From an uncultured Burkholderiales bacterium (GTDB lineage: Bacteria; Pseudomonadota; Gammaproteobacteria; Burkholderiales; Burkholderiaceae_C): a DNA stretch of 44,352 nt. Both the position numbers and the translations under genes were made by a program. The notes beneath the pieces are model-generated. The model searched no databases, had not been told where the DNA came from, and saw only the letters and a list, made by a program, of their open reading frames with translations. Each line of letters opens with the position of its first letter. Positions within the stretch are counted from its first letter, which is position 1. The stretch spans positions 1-44,352 of the forward strand of contig CALMIL010000096.1 in NCBI GenBank assembly GCA_937864005.1, read 5' to 3'. This document shows positions 24,862 to 31,783 of this stretch, one piece after another.

Positions 24862-25520
24862 GGCGCCGCCGCGAGCCGGTAGCCCATGCCGCGCACGGTC
24901 TCGATCAGCCCCGGCGGCAGCTTCTTGCGCAGCCGGCCGACGAAGACCTCGATCGTATTCGAGTCGCGATCGAAGTCCTGCGCGTAGAGGTGCTCGGTGA
25001 GTTCGGTGCGCGAGACGATCGCGCCCGGCCGGTGCATCAGGTAGGCGAGCAACCGATGCTCGAGGCTCGTCAGCGAAAGCGTCTGGCCGTCGAGCGTGAA
25101 GCGGCCGCTGCGCGTGTCGAGCGACAGCGCTCCGCATTGCAGCAGCGGCGACGCGATGCCCTGGGCGCGCCGGATCAGCGCGCGCAGGCGCGCCAGCAGC
25201 TCTTCCATGTGGAAGGGCTTGGCGAGGTAGTCGTCGGCGCCGGCATCGATGCCGGCCACCTTCTCGTGCCAGCTGTCGCGCGCGGTGAGGATCAGCACCG
25301 GCATGCGGTGCCCGGCGTCGCGCCAGCGCTTCAGGACGCTCAGGCCGTCGATGACGGGCAGGCCGAGGTCGAGGACGACGGCGTCGAACGGCTCGGTCTC
25401 GCCCAGATGCTGCGCCTCGCGCCCGTTGTCGGCCGCGTCCACCGCGTAGCCGGCGTCTTCGAGCCCGGCCTGCAATTGCCTGCGCAGCGTCGGCTCGTCC
25501 TCGACGAGCAGCAGTCTCAT
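24858..25520 (-). CDS. OmpR/PhoB-family response regulator
   Basis: A 220-residue regulator. The receiver domain has the acidic pocket E8-D9, phosphoacceptor D51 (VVLDLGLP), TARD and KPF. A winged-helix DNA-binding domain follows (SLTSLEHRLLAYLMHRPGAIVSRTEL ... NTIEVFVGRLRKKL). The ATG at 25520 begins MRLLLVEDEP; frames further up are not conserved. It lies 25 bases after the PepSY gene. The direct repeat at 25988-26006, with 11-bp periodicity, is a likely binding site of this subfamily and would give autoregulation. Confidence 0.94.
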   Translation of the reverse strand: MRLLLVEDEPTLRRQLQAGLEDAGYAVDAADNGREAQHLGETEPFDAVVLDLGLPVIDGLSVLKRWRDAGHRMPVLILTARDSWHEKVAGIDAGADDYLAKPFHMEELLARLRALIRRAQGIASPLLQCGALSLDTRSGRFTLDGQTLSLTSLEHRLLAYLMHRPGAIVSRTELTEHLYAQDFDRDSNTIEVFVGRLRKKLPPGLIETVRGMGYRLAAAP

Positions 25521-25545
25521 GGCCGTTGCCGGTGGAACTCGGGCT

Positions 25546-25965
25546 TCATTGTCCGGGCGCGCTTGCGCTGCTGGCACCTGCGCCGCCCCTGCGGCCCTTG
25601 GTCTTGACCTGGAGGACCTGCGCGGTGCGGGCGTCGACATCGAGCTTGACGAGACGGCCGTCGGCACGCAGCAGCTTGATCTCGTAGATCCAGCGGCCAT
25701 CGTCTTCCCGGTCGAGTTCGAGCGCGAGAACCTGGCCTGGATGGGTGCGCTGCAACTGTTCCAGCAGCGTGGGCAGCGGCAGGATCTCGCCGGCCTGGAC
25801 CGCGGCGCGGGCGCGGTCGTGATCGTGATCGTGATCGTGATCGTGCCCGCCGCCGGCCCAGGCCGCGGTCAGTGCCAGGCCGAGCGCCACGGCGCCGATC
25901 AGCGCCGCGCGCTGCCAGGGCCGGCCGCGCGGTGCGCAGCGTGCCGTTGAGTCGAGGAGCGTCAT
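25546..25965 (-). CDS. PepSY-domain protein with His-Asp repeat
   Basis: A 139-residue envelope protein. An N-terminal signal or anchor (about residues 18-37) is followed by a His-Asp run at 41-50, then one PepSY domain (LPTLLEQLQRTHPGQVLALELDRED, DGRWIYEIKLLRADGRLVKLDVDARTAQVL) and a basic Gly/Ala tail. PepSY proteins often sit beside OmpR-type two-component systems and are thought to modulate sensing or proteolysis at the membrane. The HD run could bind zinc, copper or nickel. It is first in the operon with the regulator and kinase, so it may be a sensor accessory. The start is the ATG at 25965, just before the signal. Confidence 0.85.
   Translation of the reverse strand: MTLLDSTARCAPRGRPWQRAALIGAVALGLALTAAWAGGGHDHDHDHDHDRARAAVQAGEILPLPTLLEQLQRTHPGQVLALELDREDDGRWIYEIKLLRADGRLVKLDVDARTAQVLQVKTKGRRGGAGASSASAPGQ
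25817..25845. repeat. Hexanucleotide tandem repeat encoding (His-Asp)n
   Basis: About five copies of ATCGTG (plus strand) encode five His-Asp pairs in the PepSY protein. The unit is six bases, so slippage would change the number of HD pairs without breaking the frame. Confidence 0.85.
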
Positions 25966-25987
25966 GGTTCGATTTTCGGCCGTCGCG

Positions 25988-26006
25988 GATGAACGGTCGA
26001 TGAACG
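25988..26006. promoter_or_regulatory. Direct-repeat candidate box for the adjacent response regulator
   Basis: GATGAACG-GTC-GATGAACG: two perfect 8-base copies with an 11-base period, 22-41 bases upstream of the PepSY start. OmpR/PhoP-type regulators typically bind tandem half-sites one helical turn apart. Binding here is inferred. Confidence 0.5.
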
Positions 26007-26041
26007 AGCGCTTCGGCGGCGCAGCAACGAATATGCGCCCC

Positions 26042-26074
26042 GCAAAAGAAAGGGCCCGGTGGTGACACCGGGCC
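26042..26074 (-). terminator. Intrinsic terminator (distal) downstream of phaP
   Basis: A 9-bp stem GGCCCGGTG / CACCGGGCC with a 4-base loop (26053-26074) is followed on the minus strand by TTTCTTTTGC. It has the form of a classical Rho-independent terminator and separates the phaP region from the PepSY operon. Confidence 0.85.
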
Positions 26075-26186
26075 GAAGGTACCTTGAAGCCCTGCTTCAG
26101 GAGGCACCGAGGAGACTCACGTTCAGGAGGGCTGCGAGCTCTGCCCCGCAGCAAACGTATGAGTCAGCCTGCGGTCGGAAAGTTCA
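26075..26186 (-). other. Structured spacer between two terminators, candidate small RNA
   Basis: There is no open frame of note. On the minus strand several short inverted repeats occur (GAAGC-CCT-GCTTC type at about 26086-26098, GCTGCGGGGCAGAGCTCGCAGC near 26133-26154). The segment starts after one strong hairpin and ends at a full intrinsic terminator, as a stand-alone or 3'-UTR-derived small RNA would. I could not match it to a known riboswitch or RNA family. Confidence 0.3.
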
Positions 26187-26217
26187 ACGCCGCGGCAGAT
26201 TTTCTTTGCCGCGGCGT
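26187..26217 (-). terminator. Hairpin directly after phaP
   Basis: A perfect 11-bp stem ACGCCGCGGCA / TGCCGCGGCGT with a 9-base loop starts 19 bases past the phaP stop. The trailing sequence (TGAACTTTCC) is only moderately T-rich, so termination may be partial, which fits the second terminator further on. Confidence 0.65.
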
Positions 26218-26235
26218 GATCTTGCGCGTCCTGCC

Positions 26236-26787
26236 TCAGGCAGCGCGGCGCGACTTGGTCGTGCTCGCGGTCGCCTTTTCGGCGGTGGCGGCCATCGCCT
26301 GGAAGTTCGACTCGGCGACGTTGGCGGCCTGCTTGGCGGCCTTCTGCACGGATTCGAAGGCGTTGTTCGCGGCGGCGACGGCGCTGCGCACTAGCGCAAC
26401 GGCGTTCTCGGAGCCGGCCGGGGCGTTCTTCGCGGCGGCGTCGACGACCGACATGTACTTCGCCTGGAGGTCGGCGGTCTGCGCTTCGACGAGCTTGCCG
26501 ATGTCGGCGTTCGTGCTCGCGGCGATGTCGTACACGTGGCGGCTGTAGGCGGCGGCCTTCTCGGCAGCCGGTTGCAGCAGGCCGGCCTGCAGCGCGATCA
26601 GCTCTTGCGCGTCCTTCACCGACAGTGCGGCGTTCACGCCTTCGGCGGCTTCGCTGAGCGATGCCTTGGCGACTTGCAAGTTGAGTTCGACGAGCTTCTC
26701 GACGCCTTCGAAGGCCTTGTTGGTGAGGCCGAAGAGGGTTTCGACGTTGGCCTTCTGGGCGGCGACAATTTGTTCAGCGGTCAGCAT
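26236..26787 (-). CDS. phaP: Phasin, polyhydroxyalkanoate granule-associated protein
   Basis: A 183-residue amphipathic helical protein of the phasin_2 family, which coats PHA granules and limits their size and number. It starts [36 protein letters not shown], the characteristic N-terminus, and ends with a basic Ala/Lys/Arg tail ([11 protein letters not shown]). It has almost no cysteine or tryptophan and many alanines, as usual. The ATG at 26787 has GGAG 8-9 bases upstream. Codon choice is highly biased, which suggests strong expression. It is a single gene with its own promoter (26861-26888) and terminators, and duplicated motifs around the promoter may bind PhaR. Confidence 0.93.
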   Translation of the reverse strand: MLTAEQIVAAQKANVETLFGLTNKAFEGVEKLVELNLQVAKASLSEAAEGVNAALSVKDAQELIALQAGLLQPAAEKAAAYSRHVYDIAASTNADIGKLVEAQTADLQAKYMSVVDAAAKNAPAGSENAVALVRSAVAAANNAFESVQKAAKQAANVAESNFQAMAATAEKATASTTKSRRAA

Positions 26788-26836
26788 GGTTGATCTCCAG
26801 TGGGTGGGTTCAGGGGCAATCGGTTGGAGTGCTTGA

Positions 26837-26907
26837 TTGCTGCACTGCAACATGAAATGAAGTATAGCGCCGCAAAGAGGGAAAGCAAGATGTTTTTGCT
26901 GCACTGC
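26837..26907. repeat. Pair of direct repeats flanking the phaP promoter, candidate PhaR sites
   Basis: TTGCTGCACTGC occurs at 26837-26848 and 26896-26907. Each contains the self-complementary TGCA-C-TGC(A). They lie one on each side of the -35/-10 region, 59 bases apart, where a repressor such as PhaR could loop or block. The PhaR assignment is inferred from the gene, not from a known matrix. Confidence 0.5.
26861..26888 (-). promoter_or_regulatory. Sigma-70 promoter of phaP
   Basis: On the minus strand TTGCTT (26883-26888) and TATACT (26861-26866) are spaced by 16 bases. The transcription start would be near 26854, giving a leader of about 65 bases before the phaP ATG. Confidence 0.75.
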
Positions 26908-27030
26908 CGCAATTTAGAGCCCGCGTTCTACTGGCGCGGTCGGCCGGACGGTGACGGCAGCTTGCCCGGCGTGCCTTCTCGTCGCCGCGAAGGGGCGGAT
27001 TTCGAGCGCGGCTGACGCCAGGACCAGCGT

Positions 27031-27969
27031 TTGCGAGCCTATTCGTCCGCGCATTTCGTCCTGCCGCTGCCCGATGGGCACCGGTTTCCGATGCAGCGCT
27101 ACCGCCTGCTGCACGAGTGTGTTCAGGCGCAGTTGCCGGCGATCCGCATCCTCGAGCCGCCGGCCGCGAGCGACGGCGAACTTGCGCTTGCCCATACGCC
27201 GGCCTATGTGCGGCGGGTCGTCGAGGGCCGCCTCGATCCGCTGCAGCAGCGCGAGATCGGATTTCCGTGGTCGCCGCAGATGGTCGAGCGTTCGCGCCGC
27301 TCGGTCGGCGCGACGATCGCCGCGGCGCGCGCCGCGCTCGCCGAGGGCGTTGCCGCGAATCTGGCCGGCGGCACCCACCATGCGAGCGCCGACCGCGGCG
27401 GCGGGTATTGCGTCTTCAACGATGCCGCCGTCGCGGCCCGTCTGATGCAGGCCGAATGGCGGCGAACGCACCGCGATGCGTTGCACGTCGCCATCGTCGA
27501 TCTGGACGTGCATCAGGGCGATGGCAGCGCGGCGATCTTTCGCGACGACCCGACCGTCTTCACGCTGTCGATGCATGCCGAGCGCAACTTTCCGTTTCGC
27601 AAGGAGGCGAGCGATCTGGATGTCGCGCTGCCCGACGGTTGCGGCGATGCGCAGTATCTCGACGCGCTCGATCGTGCGCTCGGTGCGCTGTGGGCACGCA
27701 CCGCCGATGCCGCCCCGCGCCTTGTCTTCTACCTCGCCGGCGCCGACCCGCACGAGGGCGACCGCCTCGGCCGCCTGAAGCTGAGCACAGCCGGCCTCGC
27801 CGAGCGCGACCGCCGCGTGCTGAGGGCAGCGCGCGAGCGCGGCATCGCGGTCGCGCTTTCGATGGCGGGCGGCTACGGCCGCGACATCTTGGATACGATC
27901 GCCGTTCAGCGCGCCACGCTCGGCCTTGCGCTCGAGAGCTGGCGCGAGTGGAACAATGCAGCGGCCTGA
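27031..27969 (+). CDS. Histone deacetylase-superfamily protein (class IV-like)
   Basis: A 312-residue zinc-dependent deacylase of the arginase/HDAC fold. Residues 3-25 (AYSSAHFVLPLPDGHRFPMQRY) resemble HDAC11-like class IV enzymes of bacteria. The catalytic pair is H116-H117 (GGTHHA), the zinc ligands D159 and H161 (DLDVHQGDG) and D239 (GADPHEGD), and the final SMAGGYG loop is present. Bacterial members are thought to deacetylate small amides or proteins such as acetyl-CoA synthetase; the substrate is unknown. The start is probably TTG at 27031 with AGGA 8 bases upstream, as the conserved Y-S-x-H-F follows at once. It is followed by the nitroreductase gene. Confidence 0.88.
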   Translation: MRAYSSAHFVLPLPDGHRFPMQRYRLLHECVQAQLPAIRILEPPAASDGELALAHTPAYVRRVVEGRLDPLQQREIGFPWSPQMVERSRRSVGATIAAARAALAEGVAANLAGGTHHASADRGGGYCVFNDAAVAARLMQAEWRRTHRDALHVAIVDLDVHQGDGSAAIFRDDPTVFTLSMHAERNFPFRKEASDLDVALPDGCGDAQYLDALDRALGALWARTADAAPRLVFYLAGADPHEGDRLGRLKLSTAGLAERDRRVLRAARERGIAVALSMAGGYGRDILDTIAVQRATLGLALESWREWNNAAA

Positions 27970-28030
27970 ACTCGCCCCGACTCGATCTTCGGGCTTGCGA
28001 TCCACGCTGCGCAATCTGCAGGAACCCGAC

Positions 28031-28729
28031 GTGCCGCCCAGTCCCGAATCCATCGCCGCCGTCGATGCCGCGATCACGTCGCGCCGCGCGGTGCGCGCAT
28101 TCCTGCCGACGCCCGTGCCGCGCGAGACGGTGGAGGACATCCTGCGCGTCGCATCGCGCGCGCCTTCGGGCACCAATACGCAGCCGTGGAAGGTCTACGT
28201 GCTGGCCGGGGCGGCCAAGTCGGCGCTGTCGGACCGGATCGCGCGCATCTTCGGCGACCCGGCGGCGCTCGCCGCGCACGGCGAGGAGTATGCGTACTAT
28301 CCGGTCGAATGGGTCTCGCCCTTCATCGACCGGCGGCGCAAGATCGGCTGGGACATGTACGGGCTGCTTGGCATCGACAAGGGCGACAAGGCGCGGATGC
28401 ACGCCCAGTTCGGCCGCAACTACGCATTCTTCGACGCTCCGGTGGGCCTAATGTTCACGATCGATCGCGTCATGCGCCAGGGCAGCTGGCTCGACTACGG
28501 CATGTTCGTGCAGAGCGTGATGATCGCGGCGCGCGCGCGCGGGCTGCACACCTGTCCGCAGGCCGCGTTCCTGCGCTTTCACCGAGTCGTCATGGAGCAG
28601 ATCGGCGCGCCGCCCAACGAGATGCTGGTCTGCGGCATGTCGATGGGCTTCGAAGACCGGTCGGCGGTCGTCAATTCACTGGTCACCGAACGCACGCCGG
28701 TGGCCGATTTCGCGAAGTTCATCGAATGA
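28031..28729 (+). CDS. Nitroreductase-family FMN oxidoreductase
   Basis: A 232-residue flavoenzyme of the nitroreductase fold, acting on nitro compounds or quinones with NAD(P)H. FMN-binding strings are ITSRRAVRAF, APSGTNTQPW and, near the C-terminus, GMSMGFED. The insert with AYYPVEWVSPFIDRRRKIGWDMY is found in the larger nitrobenzoate/nitrobenzene-reductase-like branch. I place the start at the GTG 28031 (AGGA 7 bases upstream, just before the first helix); an ATG at 27956 would add 25 unconserved residues and overlap the HDAC gene by 14 bases. The stop overlaps the next start (ATGA), so the two are coupled. Confidence 0.87.
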   Translation: MPPSPESIAAVDAAITSRRAVRAFLPTPVPRETVEDILRVASRAPSGTNTQPWKVYVLAGAAKSALSDRIARIFGDPAALAAHGEEYAYYPVEWVSPFIDRRRKIGWDMYGLLGIDKGDKARMHAQFGRNYAFFDAPVGLMFTIDRVMRQGSWLDYGMFVQSVMIAARARGLHTCPQAAFLRFHRVVMEQIGAPPNEMLVCGMSMGFEDRSAVVNSLVTERTPVADFAKFIE

Positions 28730-29718
28730 AGCATTCCATCCTCGTGGCACGCGCCATCTTCCCCGCCGTCCTCGACCGCTTGCGCGAGCACTTCGAGGTC
28801 GAAAGCAACGACACCGACGCACTCTGGAGCGCCGCCGAACTGATACGCCGGCTGCAGGGCAAGCAGGGCCTGTTCGCGACCGGCGAGCGGATCGACGCCG
28901 CGCTGCTCGACGCCTGCCCGCAGCTGCGCGCGGTGTGCAACATGGCGGTCGGCTACAACAATGTCGATGTCGACGCCTGCAGCGCGCGCGGCGTCGTCGT
29001 CACCAATACGCCGGACGTGCTGACCGAGACGACGGCCGATTTCGGCCTCGCTCTCGTGCTCGCCGCCGCGCGCCGCATGACCGAGGGCGAACACCTCCTG
29101 CGCCGCGGCGCCTGGAAGATGTGGCGCTACGACATGCTGACCGGGTGCGATGTCCACGGCACGACGCTCGGCGTGCTCGGCATGGGGCGCATCGGCCAGG
29201 CGATCGCGCGCCGCGGCGCGCTCGGCTTCGGCATGAAGGTGATCTATCACAACCGCTCGCGGCTCGATGCGGCGATCGAGGCCGGCATCGGCGCGCGCTA
29301 CGTGAGCAAGGAGACGCTGCTGCGCGAAGCGGATCACCTCGTCCTCGTGCTGCCGTATTCGTCGGCGTCGCACCACGCGATCGGCGGCGCCGAGCTCGCG
29401 CTGATGAAGCCCGGCGCGACGCTCACCAATATCGCGCGCGGCGGCATCGTCGACGATGCGGCGCTCGCCGCGGCGCTGCGCACCGGCCGCCTCGCCGCCG
29501 CCGGGCTCGACGTCTTCGAGGGCGAGCCGCAGGTGCATCCCGATCTGCTAGCGTTGTCGAATGTCGTGCTCACGCCGCATATCGCGAGCGCGACGGTCGC
29601 GACGCGCCAGGCGATGGCCGATCTGGCGGCCGACAATCTGATCGCCGCCCTCGGCTGCGGACCGGACGCGGGGCGGCCGCCAACGCCGGTCAATCCGGGA
29701 GTGCTCGGCAAGCGCTGA
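28726..29718 (+). CDS. D-isomer-specific 2-hydroxyacid dehydrogenase (glyoxylate/hydroxypyruvate reductase-like)
   Basis: A 330-residue NAD(P)-dependent enzyme that reduces 2-keto acids such as glyoxylate, hydroxypyruvate or 2-ketogluconate. The nucleotide site is GVLGMGRIGQ (149-158). Catalytic residues are R238 (NIARGGIVDD), E267 (DVFEGEP) and H285 (TPHIASAT). NMAVGYNNVD at 72-81 is typical of the GhrB/GyaR branch. An arginine-rich context after the fold (HNRSR at 175-179) favours NADPH. The ATG at 28726 overlaps the nitroreductase stop by 4 bases, so they are expressed together. Confidence 0.92.
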   Translation: MKHSILVARAIFPAVLDRLREHFEVESNDTDALWSAAELIRRLQGKQGLFATGERIDAALLDACPQLRAVCNMAVGYNNVDVDACSARGVVVTNTPDVLTETTADFGLALVLAAARRMTEGEHLLRRGAWKMWRYDMLTGCDVHGTTLGVLGMGRIGQAIARRGALGFGMKVIYHNRSRLDAAIEAGIGARYVSKETLLREADHLVLVLPYSSASHHAIGGAELALMKPGATLTNIARGGIVDDAALAAALRTGRLAAAGLDVFEGEPQVHPDLLALSNVVLTPHIASATVATRQAMADLAADNLIAALGCGPDAGRPPTPVNPGVLGKR

Positions 29719-29848
29719 AGCCGCCGAACTGGCGGGCCCTTCGCACGCACTTCACGGCATCTGGCGCGTTCTCGCATCGCCACAATCCGCTGACGCGAGG
29801 CGCTGAGCGGCGGTCGCCGCCGGCTGCGTTGTCGATACGGGAGCGAAT

Positions 29849-30178
29849 GTGAAATCGATGCTCGGGCGGGCTGGACCCGCGATTCTCTCCGCGTGGGCGG
29901 CGCTCGCGCTTGGCGGCTGTGCCGGGACGCAGGTGCGGGCGCTCGCGACCGATACCGGGCAGAGCGCCTACGACTTGAGCGGCACCGATCTGCGCACGCT
30001 GTCGGCCGAGGCGGCGCGGCTTTGCCCGCGCGGGCACGCCGTGCTGCGCGAGTGGCACTCGAGCGGCCAGCTCGCCGGCGTGAATGCCGATTCGGTCTCG
30101 GCGAACGAGATGGCCTGGGCCATCAGCTACGACGTCGCGCGGCCGCAGGCGCAGATGAGCATCGTCTGTCAGGGCTGA
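29849..30178 (+). CDS. Small predicted lipoprotein, unknown function
   Basis: A 109-residue protein. After a GTG start, residues 5-23 are hydrophobic and end in the lipobox LALGGC (C24), so signal peptidase II cleavage and outer-membrane lipidation are likely. The mature part has two more cysteines (LCPRG and IVCQG at the end) that could form a disulfide. It has no family I recognise. ATG at 29858 is an alternative start. It lies 130 bases after the dehydrogenase and 156 before rmuC on the same strand, and its operon membership is unclear. Confidence 0.7.
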   Translation: MKSMLGRAGPAILSAWAALALGGCAGTQVRALATDTGQSAYDLSGTDLRTLSAEAARLCPRGHAVLREWHSSGQLAGVNADSVSANEMAWAISYDVARPQAQMSIVCQG

Positions 30179-30334
30179 CAAGCTATCGCCGACGCGCCGC
30201 CCGGCGCCGCGCTGCGACAATCGCCGCATGAGTCGCGAAAGAGGGGCACCGCGCAGCGGGGATCGAAGCGAGCGAATGCGGCGAGGCGGCGACGACAAGG
30301 CGTTCCGAATGGCACGATCGGGCGGAGGCGCCGG

Positions 30335-31783
30335 ATGATCGAATGGCTCGTGGTTGCGCTGTGCGGCGCGACGCTCCTGCTCGTCGTCTGGCTGCTCGTG
30401 CGGCGCAACGACGACGCCGCGTTGCAGCGCGCGGTGGAGGCGATTTCGCAATCGGCGCGCGCGGATTCCGAACGGCTCGAGCGCGAGATGCGCGACGAGG
30501 TCGGCCGCAGCGGCAGCGGCACGCGCCAGGAGATCGGGCACACGCTCGCCGCCTTCCAGCAGACGCTGCTCGCGCAGGCGGGCGACGTGGCGCGGACCCA
30601 GAACGAGCAGATCGACAGTTTTCGCACCCAGCTCGCGGCGACGCAGCAGGCGGTCAGCAGCGCGCTGCAGGGCGTCGTGAATGCGCAATCGCAGCAGGCG
30701 CAGGCGTCGCGCGACGCGCAGGATGCGGCGTTCAAGCGCTTCGGCGATGCGATCGCCGAGCAACTGCGAGCGCTCTCCGACGCCAACGAGCGCCGCCTGC
30801 TCGAGGTGCGCAATTCCGTCGAGCAGCGCCTCGGTGCGCTGCAGGCGGACAACGAGAAGAAGCTCGAGCAGATGCGCGCGACGGTCGATGAGAAGCTGCA
30901 GGCGACGCTCGAGACGCGCCTGACTGCCAGCTTCCAGCAGGTCGCCGAGCGGCTCGAGCAGGTCCACAAGGGTCTTGGCGACATGCGCGATCTGGCGCGC
31001 GACGTCGGCTCGCTCAACCGCGTGCTGACGAACGTGAAGACGCGCGGCGTCTTCGGCGAGGTGCAGCTCGCCGGCCTCCTCGAGCAGGTCCTCACGCCCG
31101 AGCAGTACGCAACCAACGTCGAGACCTTGCCGCACACCGGCGCGCGGGTCGAATTCGCGATCCGGCTTCCGGGCCGGCGCGACGACGGCGCGCCGCTGTG
31201 GCTGCCGATCGACGCCAAGTTTCCGCGCGAGGACTACGAGCGCCTCGTCGAGGCGCAGGAGCGCGCCGACCCGGCGGCGGTCGAAGCGTCGGCGAAGGCG
31301 ATCGAGTCGCGCCTGCGGGCGGAGGCGAAGACGCTGCGCGAGAAATACGTCGCGCCGCCGCATACGACCGATTTCGGCATCATGTTCGTGCCGACCGAGG
31401 GGCTGTACGCCGAGGCGCTGCGCCGCCCGGGCCTCGTCGAGGGCCTGCAGCGCGAGCACAAGGTGATGCTGGCCGGGCCGACGACGCTGCTGGCGACGCT
31501 CTCGAGCCTGCAGATGGGGTTTCGCAGCCTCGCGCTCGAGAAGCGCTCGGCCGAGGTCTGGGAGGTGCTCGGCGCGGTGAAGACCGAGTTCGCCAAGTTC
31601 GGCGAGGTGCTCGACAAGACGCAGCAAAAGCTGAAGGAGGCGTCCGATACGATCGACCGCGCCAAGACGCGCACGAACGTGATGACGCGCAAGCTGAAGA
31701 GCGTCGAGGCCCTGCCGCTCGCGCAGGCCAATGCGCTGCTGCCGGGTGCGGATTCGCCTGCTGCCGACGGCGATGCCGCCTGA
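30335..31783 (+). CDS. rmuC: RmuC-family DNA recombination protein
   Basis: A 482-residue protein with an N-terminal membrane helix (about 4-22), a long coiled coil (about 30-220, rich in Gln, Glu and Ala), and then the RmuC domain, which has a PD-(D/E)XK nuclease-like fold (TRGVFGEVQLAGLLEQVLTPEQY, LWLPIDAKFPREDYERLVEA, DFGIMFVPTEGLYAEAL). In Escherichia coli RmuC limits inversion at short inverted repeats. D and K of PIDAKFP fit the nuclease motif. The ATG at 30335 has GGAGG 6 bases upstream. The 3' end overlaps the MFS gene by 11 bases. Confidence 0.95.
   Translation: MIEWLVVALCGATLLLVVWLLVRRNDDAALQRAVEAISQSARADSERLEREMRDEVGRSGSGTRQEIGHTLAAFQQTLLAQAGDVARTQNEQIDSFRTQLAATQQAVSSALQGVVNAQSQQAQASRDAQDAAFKRFGDAIAEQLRALSDANERRLLEVRNSVEQRLGALQADNEKKLEQMRATVDEKLQATLETRLTASFQQVAERLEQVHKGLGDMRDLARDVGSLNRVLTNVKTRGVFGEVQLAGLLEQVLTPEQYATNVETLPHTGARVEFAIRLPGRRDDGAPLWLPIDAKFPREDYERLVEAQERADPAAVEASAKAIESRLRAEAKTLREKYVAPPHTTDFGIMFVPTEGLYAEALRRPGLVEGLQREHKVMLAGPTTLLATLSSLQMGFRSLALEKRSAEVWEVLGAVKTEFAKFGEVLDKTQQKLKEASDTIDRAKTRTNVMTRKLKSVEALPLAQANALLPGADSPAADGDAA

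Noticed and set aside
30228..30338. 36-codon frame ending in an ATGA overlap with rmuC
   Set aside because: It has no ribosome-binding site, an Arg/Gly-rich composition and no conserved feature; the stop-start overlap alone is not enough.
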